64,000 nt of DNA from Burkholderia sp. Nafp2/4-1b (GTDB lineage Bacteria; Pseudomonadota; Gammaproteobacteria; Burkholderiales; Burkholderiaceae): assembly GCF_003635165.1 (NCBI RefSeq), contig NZ_ML058599.1, positions 186,001-250,000 of the forward strand, given 5' to 3'. Below are positions 56,797 to 64,000 of the stretch, piece by piece (within the stretch, counting starts at the first letter, position 1; each line of letters opens with the position of its first letter). The notes beneath the pieces were generated by a model. That model was not told the DNA's origin and did no database searches. It was given only the letters and a program-made list of their open reading frames with translations. Position numbers and translations under genes: made by a program.

Positions 56797-58270
56797 CGTG
56801 GTGGCTTCCGTTCATCGTGAGGGAGTCGTCGATCGCATCGGCATCGCGCCATTCGTCGCCCTGCAGTTCGGCATTCGCGTATGCAACGAGCGCGTCGTAG
56901 TGGCGATCGCGATCGGCATCGAACAGCCGGCTCGCGATGCCGCGCGCGAGCCGCTCGGCGCCCGCGCTGATCGCGGGAATGTCGCCGGACAGCTTGCCGT
57001 GGCTCAGGCTCGCCGCATGGTTGAAGCAATGGATGCGCGTGACGGCCGGGCACGCGCCGCGCTCGCGTTCCTGAAACGCGAACGCGGGGCCGAGATCGGG
57101 CGACTCCGCGAGCTCGTCGAGCCACGTGCCCGGTTCGGGCTGATAGCGGTCCTTCCAGCGCCGCACCTGCGGCCCGAACGACGCGAATTCCGCGCGGGTC
57201 GTCCAGTCCGAATGAAAGCCCGTCGCGAAGATCAGGAAATCGACCGTATGGCGGCCGCGCGGCGTGACGACGTCGAGGCCATCCGTGTGAGCAGCCAGCG
57301 TTTCGACCGGGCTGGCCGCATGGAAATGCGCGTGCGCGTGCCGTGACACGCGCAGCACGCTGTCGCGCGGCGGCGGCGTCTGCGACGTAAGCGCGTAGTG
57401 CATGAAGCGCCACTTCGTTGCATCGTCGAGCTCGGCGTAGCCGTGCACGAGGCCCGGGCTGCCGATACCCGTCAGCTTGTTGATGCGCGGAATGTCCGCG
57501 CGACGGAAGAACAGGTCCACCCGCGCGGCGCCCGCTTCGAGCGCGGTGCCCGCATTGTCGAACGCGGACGCGCCCGCGCCGACCACGCCCACGCGCTTGC
57601 CGGCGAGCGCCGCGAAATCGATCGGCTCCGACGAATGGGCCCAGCGCGTGCGCGGCGTGCGTTGCGCGACGGGCGGCACGTACGGGCCGCCGAGTCCGTC
57701 GCGGCCCGTCGCCAGCACGACGTGCCGCGCGAGTACGGTGTGCGCGTCGCCGTTTGCGTGCAGATCCAGCGCAAGCAGGCCGTCCTCGCGCGGCCGCAGT
57801 GCGACGAGCGCGGTGTCGTTGCGCACCGGCAGGTCGAGCACACGGCGATACCAGCGCAGGTAGTCCATCCATTGCGGGCGCGGAATCTTGTAGAGCGCGT
57901 CCCACGCGTCGCGACCGTGTTGCGCTTCGAACCACGCGCGGAACGTCAGCGCGGGCAGGCCGAGCGCGGGGCCGGTGAGCTGCTTCGGCGAGCGCAGCGT
58001 CTCCATCCGCGCGAACGTGACCCACGGGCCTTCGTAGCCGGCCGGCGCGCGATCGATCACGCACTGGTTGTCGATGCCGAGCAGCCGAAGTTCCGCGGAC
58101 GCCGCGAGCCCGGCCATCCCGCCGCCGACGATCGCGACATCGAGCACGCGCGTGCCGTCGATGTCGCGTGGCGGAACCCACGACGGTGCGGGCAGGTCGA
58201 GCCAGCGAAGATCCTGCGCCAGGCGTGCTTCGAGTGCTTCGAGCGCTTCGAGTGTGGCGGGCGTCGTCAT
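56789..58270 (-). CDS. FAD-dependent oxidoreductase (flavin monooxygenase-like)
   Basis: A 493-residue two-dinucleotide-binding flavoprotein: AIVGGGMAGLAASAELRLLG (FAD site) and VGVVGAGASAFDNAGTALEAGA (NADPH site), with WVTFARMETLRSPKQLTG and FLIFATGFHSDW, a pattern like Baeyer-Villiger/N-hydroxylating monooxygenases. It may oxygenate an N- or S-containing substrate. The stop overlaps the CMD start and its own start overlaps the LysR stop, so the four genes are coupled. Confidence 0.88.
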   Translation of the reverse strand: MTTPATLEALEALEARLAQDLRWLDLPAPSWVPPRDIDGTRVLDVAIVGGGMAGLAASAELRLLGIDNQCVIDRAPAGYEGPWVTFARMETLRSPKQLTGPALGLPALTFRAWFEAQHGRDAWDALYKIPRPQWMDYLRWYRRVLDLPVRNDTALVALRPREDGLLALDLHANGDAHTVLARHVVLATGRDGLGGPYVPPVAQRTPRTRWAHSSEPIDFAALAGKRVGVVGAGASAFDNAGTALEAGAARVDLFFRRADIPRINKLTGIGSPGLVHGYAELDDATKWRFMHYALTSQTPPPRDSVLRVSRHAHAHFHAASPVETLAAHTDGLDVVTPRGRHTVDFLIFATGFHSDWTTRAEFASFGPQVRRWKDRYQPEPGTWLDELAESPDLGPAFAFQERERGACPAVTRIHCFNHAASLSHGKLSGDIPAISAGAERLARGIASRLFDADRDRHYDALVAYANAELQGDEWRDADAIDDSLTMNGSHHDD

Positions 58271-59289
58271 GCAGCCTCCGGGCGCGTACGGCGCGTGCGT
58301 GCGGGACCCGCGGTGCGCGTCGCTCGGGTCGAGCGTTCGGTGCGCAACCGGTCACCGCGCAGCAGCGCGTCATGCACGGATGCGTCGTGAAAGACCACGT
58401 CGTCGAGCAGCGTGCGCGTCGTGCGGTGCAACGCGTCGAGCAGTGCGTCGACGGCGGCCGTGCGCGCTTTGCCGGCGGGCGTCGCGACACCGAACGCGAA
58501 CGGGATGTCGACGTCGAGCGGCCGTGCGACGACGCCGTCCACCGGCAGTGCGACGCCGATCGCCGGATCGACGATGCCGATCCCGATGCCGGCACGCGCG
58601 GCCATCACCGCATTCAGCGACGCATTGGTTTCGACGAACACGTGCGCATCGACACGCGCGGCCGCGAATGCCGCATCGATCCGCTGGCGCAGCCGGTGCC
58701 GGTTCGCGACCGTCACGATGCGGCGGCGCGCGAGATCGCGCAGCGCGATGCGCGGCTTCGTGGCGAGCGGATCGTCGGCCGGCAGCACGGCGACGCAGGG
58801 TGTCTGCGCGATCCAGTGCACGTCGAGCCCCGCATGCGCCATCGGCAGCGTGACCACGCCGATATCGGCCGTCCCCGCCAGGACTTCGTGCACGACGTGT
58901 TCGGCCGACTCGCTGCGCAGCTGGTAGTGCGGCGCGTGCGCGTCGTCGGGCAGCGCGGCGAGCGCGGCCGGCACGAGCGCGGCCGCGAGCGACGGCGTCG
59001 CCGCGATGCGCACGGGTTCGGCCGTATCGTCGCCGAGTGCGCGCGCCCGCGCTTCGATCGCGCGCAGGCCGACGAGCGAGCGTTCGACTTCCTCGCACAG
59101 CAGGAACGCACGGCGCGTCGGCGTGACGCGCGGGCCGTGCCGGTCGAACAGCGCGTAGCCGAGATCGGCTTCGAGTTCCTGGATCTGCCGCGTGACGGCC
59201 GGCTGCGAGCGGCCGAGCAGTTCGCCCGCGCCGGTCACGCTACCGGCCGACATGACCGCGGAAAAGGCTTCGAGTTGATGCGACTCCAT
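58267..59289 (-). CDS. LysR-family regulator, first gene of the flavoprotein operon
   Basis: A 340-residue LysR protein: MESHQLEAFSAVMSAGSVTGAGELLGRSQPAVTRQIQELEADLG HTH, effector domain from about 90 (VRIAATPSLAAALVPAALAAL). The tail after residue 305 is Arg/Thr-rich (RTERSTRATRTAGPARTRR). The start at 59289 is preferred to an upstream ATG at 59346, which adds no homology. Divergent from the ABC importer genes across 354 bp that contain TATAAT (59346-59351), so it may regulate both sides. Confidence 0.88.
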   Translation of the reverse strand: MESHQLEAFSAVMSAGSVTGAGELLGRSQPAVTRQIQELEADLGYALFDRHGPRVTPTRRAFLLCEEVERSLVGLRAIEARARALGDDTAEPVRIAATPSLAAALVPAALAALPDDAHAPHYQLRSESAEHVVHEVLAGTADIGVVTLPMAHAGLDVHWIAQTPCVAVLPADDPLATKPRIALRDLARRRIVTVANRHRLRQRIDAAFAAARVDAHVFVETNASLNAVMAARAGIGIGIVDPAIGVALPVDGVVARPLDVDIPFAFGVATPAGKARTAAVDALLDALHRTTRTLLDDVVFHDASVHDALLRGDRLRTERSTRATRTAGPARTRRTRPEAA

Positions 59290-59643
59290 GACGCGTTCCG
59301 ATGATGCGATTTGCGCATTGTAGGAGTGCGAGCATGCGCGATTCATATAATGATTTTTGCTATCGACCGCGCGAAAAATGCGAAGGGCATGCGTGCCGGG
59401 ATGACGAGCGTTGCATGCATGCGCATCGGCAACAAGCGGTGCCGCACGTCAAAGGTCAATCGAATCAACGCGCTGCGCCGCGTGCCGATGCGTCGCGCGA
59501 CGCGCGATACACGGGACACGGCAAGCAGTGCGTTTCGCTTCGCGCCGCACGCGATATCGATATGCGCAAAACTTCGTTGGAACGCCCCAAGCCGGATGGT
59601 TACATGCCCTCACTCTTTTCGATCGACTGAAGCTGGGGGACGC

Positions 59644-60837
59644 ATGAACGGTTCGGGGAACGACGCACGCGGCGCATGGCGGCGCGTATTGGGCACGGTG
59701 GCGGCACTCGCTGCCGCATGGGGATTGTCGACGGGCGCGGCGCTCGCGGCGGGCGTAGCGGGCGAGCCGGTGGTAATCGGCGTGAGCGGGCCGCTCACCG
59801 GCCAGGACGCGCAATACGGCGAGCAGTGGAAGCGCGGCTTCGATCTCGCGCTCGACGAGATCAACGGCAGCGGCGGCATCCACGGCCGGCCGCTCGCGAT
59901 CGACTTCCAGGACAGCCGCAGCGACCCGCGCCAGGCGGTGGCGATCGCGCAGAAGTTCGTGGCCGACCCGCGTGTCGTGATCGAACTCGGCGACTTCTCC
60001 AGCGCGACGTCGATGGCCGCGTCGCCGATCTATCAGCGCGCGCAACTGCTGCAGTTCGGCTTCACGAACTCGCATCCTGACTTCACGAAGGGCGGCGACT
60101 ACCTGTGGAGCACCGCGCTGAGCCAGGCCGAGGAGCAGCCGCTGCTCGCGCGCTACGCGGTGAAGGAACTCGGCTTCAAGCGAATCGCGGTGCTGTACCT
60201 GAACACCGACTGGGGCCGCACCAGCAAGGACATCTTCGCGAAGGCGGTGACGGGGCTCGGCGCACAGGTCGTCGCGGCCGAAGGCTACCAGCCGACGGAG
60301 AAGGATTTCCGCTCGACGCTCGTGCGGATCGGCGAATCGAAGCCCGATTCGATCGTGCTGATTTCCTACTACGCGGACGGCGCGCAGATCGTGCGTCAGG
60401 CCCGCACGTCGGGGCTCACGCTGCCGATCGCGGCGGTCGGCTCCGTGTATTCGCCGAAGTTCCTCGAACTCGGCGGCACGGCGGTCGAAGGCGTCTATAC
60501 GGAATCGAACTTCTTCCCGGCCGAACCGCGCCCCGAGGTACAGGCGTTCGTGCAGCGCTATCGCGCGAAATTCCACGCCGATCCCGATTCGTTCGTCGCG
60601 CGTGCGTACGACGCGCTGATCCTGTCGGCCGAGGTGCTGCGCCGCTACGGGACCACGCGCCAGGCCGCGCATGACGGCTTCGCGAAAGTGAGCGACGTGC
60701 CGAGCGTGATCTTCGGCAAGGTGCGCTTCGATCCGCAGACGCGCCGCGTCGCGGGCGCACGCACCGTGTATCTCGTCGTGAAGCAGGGGCAGTGGGCGCT
60801 GTGGGACGGCGCGAAGCCGCAGCTCGCGGCGCGCTGA
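59644..60837 (+). CDS. Branched-chain-amino-acid-type ABC substrate-binding protein
   Basis: A 397-residue periplasmic binding protein of the Leu/Ile/Val (Peripla_BP_6) family. Signal peptide [20 protein letters not shown], cleavage near residue 36; then [33 protein letters not shown] and [16 protein letters not shown]. Binds the imported solute for the permease genes that follow (60857 on). Such proteins handle amino acids, amides, urea or aromatic compounds; the ligand cannot be told. A GGGG ribosome site precedes the ATG. The 300 bp upstream hold no gene. Confidence 0.9.
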   Translation: MNGSGNDARGAWRRVLGTVAALAAAWGLSTGAALAAGVAGEPVVIGVSGPLTGQDAQYGEQWKRGFDLALDEINGSGGIHGRPLAIDFQDSRSDPRQAVAIAQKFVADPRVVIELGDFSSATSMAASPIYQRAQLLQFGFTNSHPDFTKGGDYLWSTALSQAEEQPLLARYAVKELGFKRIAVLYLNTDWGRTSKDIFAKAVTGLGAQVVAAEGYQPTEKDFRSTLVRIGESKPDSIVLISYYADGAQIVRQARTSGLTLPIAAVGSVYSPKFLELGGTAVEGVYTESNFFPAEPRPEVQAFVQRYRAKFHADPDSFVARAYDALILSAEVLRRYGTTRQAAHDGFAKVSDVPSVIFGKVRFDPQTRRVAGARTVYLVVKQGQWALWDGAKPQLAAR

Positions 60838-60856
60838 ACACCACGGACGGATCGTG

Positions 60857-62668
60857 ATGGCTTCCTGGCTCGACTACACGCTCAACGGCCTCATCGTCGG
60901 CAACATCTACGCGCTGCTCGCGGTCGGGCTCGCGCTGATCTTCGGCGTGTCGCACCTGATCAACTTCGCGCATGGCTCGGTCTACATGGTCGGCGCGTTC
61001 ATCGGCTGGCTGTGCCTGACGCGCTTCGGGCTGCCGCTGCCGGTTGCGCTCGCTGCGGTCGTCGTCGGCTGCGGCGCGCTCGGCATCGCCATCGAGCGGA
61101 TCGGGCTGCGGCCGTTGCGCCACGCGGCGCGCATCGCGCCGCTGCTCGCGACGATCGGCATCAGCTTCATTCTCGACCAGCTCGCGCAGCTCGCATTCGG
61201 CGCGGACCCGCGCGCGGTGCCGACGCCGCTGCCCGACTGGCACCTGCGGATCGCCGGCGCCACGCTCGGTTCGCTCGACCTGCTGATCGCCGGCATCGGC
61301 ATCGCGGCGGCCGCGCTGCTGTACGGTTTCCTGCGCTTCACGCGGCTCGGCTGGGCCGTGCGCGCGACCGCGCAGGATCGTGACGCGGCGCTGCAGATGG
61401 GCGTCGACGTCGATCGCGTGAACCAGACGGTGTTCGCGATCGCATGTGCGCTAGGCGGCGTGAGCGGGCTGCTGGTCGGCATGTACTACAACAGCATCGA
61501 TCCGGCGATGGGTTTCCAGGCGACGCTGAAGGGCGTGGTCGCGCTGCTGATCGGCGGCCTCGGCAACGTGCCGGGCGCGATCGCGGGCAGCCTGCTGCTC
61601 GGTCTCGTCGAAAGCTACGGCGTCGCGCTGTTCGGCACGAGCTATCGCGACCTGTTCGCGTTCGGCCTGCTGATCGTATTCCTCGTGTGGCGGCCGAACG
61701 GGCTGTTCAGCGCGAATCGCGCGTTGCCGCCGGAGCCGATGACGGGAACTTTCCTTGCGGCCGCGAAGGCGGTGCGCATACCGCGCCCGGTGCTCTTCGT
61801 GCTGATCGTGGCGGCGGCCGTACTACCGTGGCTCGCCGCATCGCCTTACGTGCTGCAGACGCTGACCAACGCGTGGTTGTACGGCCTGCTCGCGCTGAGC
61901 CTCACGCTCGTTGCCGGCACGGTCGGGCAGATCTCGCTCGGGCATGCGGCGCTGCTTGTGATCGGCGCGTATGCGTCGGCGCTGCTGTCGTCGGATCTCG
62001 GCTGGTCGCCGGCCGTGACGATTCCGTGCGCCGGTGCGATCACCGCCGTGCTCGGCACCTTGCTCGTCTATCCGGCATTCCGTTTGCGCGGGCACTACGT
62101 GTCGATCGCGACGCTCGGGATCGGCGAAGTGGTGAGCCTCGTGATCCTGAACTGGGACGGCCTCACGCGCGGCCCGCTCGGCGTCACCGGCATCGCGCCG
62201 CTGCCGTGGGCGACGACCGCGCGCGCCGCGTACTGGTTCACGCTCGCCGTGCTGATCGTGTTCGCGCTCGTGCAGGTGCGGCTGCTGCGCTCGCATCTCG
62301 GCCGCACGCTGCGCGCGGTGCGCGAGGACGACGTCGCCGCCCGTGCGCACGGCATCGCGCCGAACCGCTACAAGGCGATCGCGTTCGCGGTCGGCGGCGT
62401 CGCGGCCGGCGTGAGCGGCGGCATCGCCGCGCACCTGTACAGCTACATCAATCACCAGACCTTCGATTCGCAGGTGTCGATCCTCGCGCTGACGATGGTG
62501 ATCCTCGGCGGGCTCGGCAACGTGCTCGGCGGCGTTGTCGGCGCGATCGCGCTGATCGGGCTGCCGGAGCTGTTTCGCTGGGCGGCCGATTACCGGATGC
62601 TGATCTACGGCCTCGTGCTGCTGTTGCTCGTCCGGTTCCGGCCGCAGGGTCTGCTCGGCACGGTGTAA
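60857..62668 (+). CDS. Fused LivH-LivM permease of the ABC importer
   Basis: A 603-residue inner-membrane protein. The first half (about 1-290; [30 protein letters not shown] and [23 protein letters not shown]) is LivH-like; the second (about 305-600; [49 protein letters not shown]) is LivM-like. Usually these are two genes; here they are one chain with a linker at about 285-305. Two proteins' worth of helices (about 16-18) are expected. ATG at 60857 is preferred to the GTG at 60854. Confidence 0.9.
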   Translation: MASWLDYTLNGLIVGNIYALLAVGLALIFGVSHLINFAHGSVYMVGAFIGWLCLTRFGLPLPVALAAVVVGCGALGIAIERIGLRPLRHAARIAPLLATIGISFILDQLAQLAFGADPRAVPTPLPDWHLRIAGATLGSLDLLIAGIGIAAAALLYGFLRFTRLGWAVRATAQDRDAALQMGVDVDRVNQTVFAIACALGGVSGLLVGMYYNSIDPAMGFQATLKGVVALLIGGLGNVPGAIAGSLLLGLVESYGVALFGTSYRDLFAFGLLIVFLVWRPNGLFSANRALPPEPMTGTFLAAAKAVRIPRPVLFVLIVAAAVLPWLAASPYVLQTLTNAWLYGLLALSLTLVAGTVGQISLGHAALLVIGAYASALLSSDLGWSPAVTIPCAGAITAVLGTLLVYPAFRLRGHYVSIATLGIGEVVSLVILNWDGLTRGPLGVTGIAPLPWATTARAAYWFTLAVLIVFALVQVRLLRSHLGRTLRAVREDDVAARAHGIAPNRYKAIAFAVGGVAAGVSGGIAAHLYSYINHQTFDSQVSILALTMVILGGLGNVLGGVVGAIALIGLPELFRWAADYRMLIYGLVLLLLVRFRPQGLLGTV

Positions 62669-62679
62669 GGAGGAATGAG

Positions 62680-63533
<854 letters not shown>

Positions 63534-63537
<4 letters not shown>

Positions 63538-64000
63538 GCACACAGTATTCCGCACCCGACACGACCATGACCGACGCGCTGCTGAAACTCGAACACCTCG
63601 ACACCTTCTACGGGCCGGTGCAGGTACATTTCGACGTGAATTTCGAGGTCGGCCGCGGGCAGATCGTCAGCCTGCTCGGCGGCAACGCGAGCGGCAAGTC
63701 GACGACGATGAAGCTGATCCTCGGGCTGATGCGGCCGCGTCGCGGCGTCGTGCGCTTCGACGGCGACGACGTGACCGCGCTCGCGACGCCGCAGCGCGTG
63801 CGGCGCGGGATCGCTGCCGTGCCCGAGGCGCGGCGGTTGTTCGGCGACATGAGCGTGCGCGAAAATCTACTGATGGGCGCATACACGCGCGGCGATCGGG
63901 CCGCAGTGACCGAAGACTATGAACGCGTGCTCGAGTTGTTTCCGCGCGTGCGCGAGCGGCTCGCGCAGCGGGCGGGCACGCTGTCGGGCGGCGAGCAGCA
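63534..64000 (+). CDS. livF: ABC importer ATPase, LivF type (partial, cut by window end)
   Basis: The first 155 residues of a second ATPase. Walker A is GGNASGKST (residues 49-57), the order GxNxxGKST as in LivF, and LSGGEQQ, the ABC signature, is cut by the right edge. The ATG overlaps the livG stop (ATGA), so the importer genes are one coupled operon. The remaining ~90 residues lie outside the window. Confidence 0.9.

Overview
This 64 kb window is uniformly G+C-rich and coding-dense. It looks like a replicon of the Burkholderia cepacia complex. The strongest pointer is the convergent rpfR/rpfF pair at 30230-33153 (PAS-GGDEF-EAL receptor of BDSF, cis-2-dodecenoic acid, and its synthase), a hallmark of this group that lies on chromosome 2 in B. 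cenocepacia. The many LysR, MarR, TetR, AraC and Lrp regulators, transporters and small catabolic operons fit a secondary chromosome. I saw no rRNA, tRNA, insertion sequence, phage gene or CRISPR array.

Layout. 0.2-2.3 kb: PLP aminotransferase, an unidentified 65-residue protein and a pyridoxamine-phosphate-oxidase-like flavoprotein. 2.5-8.6 kb: exported alpha/beta hydrolases, cytochrome P460, a DUF4148 protein and an amidase. 9.0-13.8 kb: a sulfur-storage encapsulin locus, the most striking system here: rhodanese, serine acetyltransferase and XRE regulator, then a family 2A encapsulin shell and its cysteine desulfurase cargo, which has a long N-terminal targeting extension. The two units share an exact 12-bp promoter element. 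13.9-16.7 kb: LysE-type exporter and a CIRCE-controlled groESL operon. 17.0-21.8 kb: four overlapping or tightly packed genes for an exported sulfatase, an exported formylglycine-generating enzyme, an orphan MetQ-like binding protein and a cysteine-cluster protein. 22.3-29.5 kb: LysR, DUF1445 (D-glutamate cyclase-like), MFS transporter and a 5-oxoprolinase/hydantoinase fusion, suggesting a D-glutamate/5-oxoproline route.

30.2-33.2 kb: the BDSF quorum-sensing pair. 33.9-42.8 kb: a transglutaminase-like protein, AraC/MFS, a PEP-mutase-like/oxidoreductase pair with divergent TetR, then MarR, a YCII-like protein and a glutathione transferase. 42.9-47.0 kb: a leftward set of LysR, a D-threonine-aldolase-like PLP enzyme, an ornithine-cyclodeaminase-family protein and a HAD phosphatase. 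47.4-52.6 kb: DUF2760 plus two divergent Hsp70-family proteins. 52.7-55.6 kb: a citrulline to ornithine to proline module (CtlX and ornithine cyclodeaminase) with a divergent Lrp-type regulator whose upstream region carries 21-bp-phased repeats. 55.7-59.3 kb: a translationally coupled LysR, FAD monooxygenase-like, CMD and AhpD-like operon. 59.6-64.0 kb: a branched-chain-amino-acid-type ABC importer (binding protein, fused LivHM, LivG, LivF) cut by the right edge.

Several intergenic regions carry clear inverted or direct repeats (promoters of rpfR, the encapsulin locus, groES, tetR, marR and the Lrp gene). These are reported as candidate regulatory sites; no binding protein is shown by sequence alone except by analogy for CIRCE.
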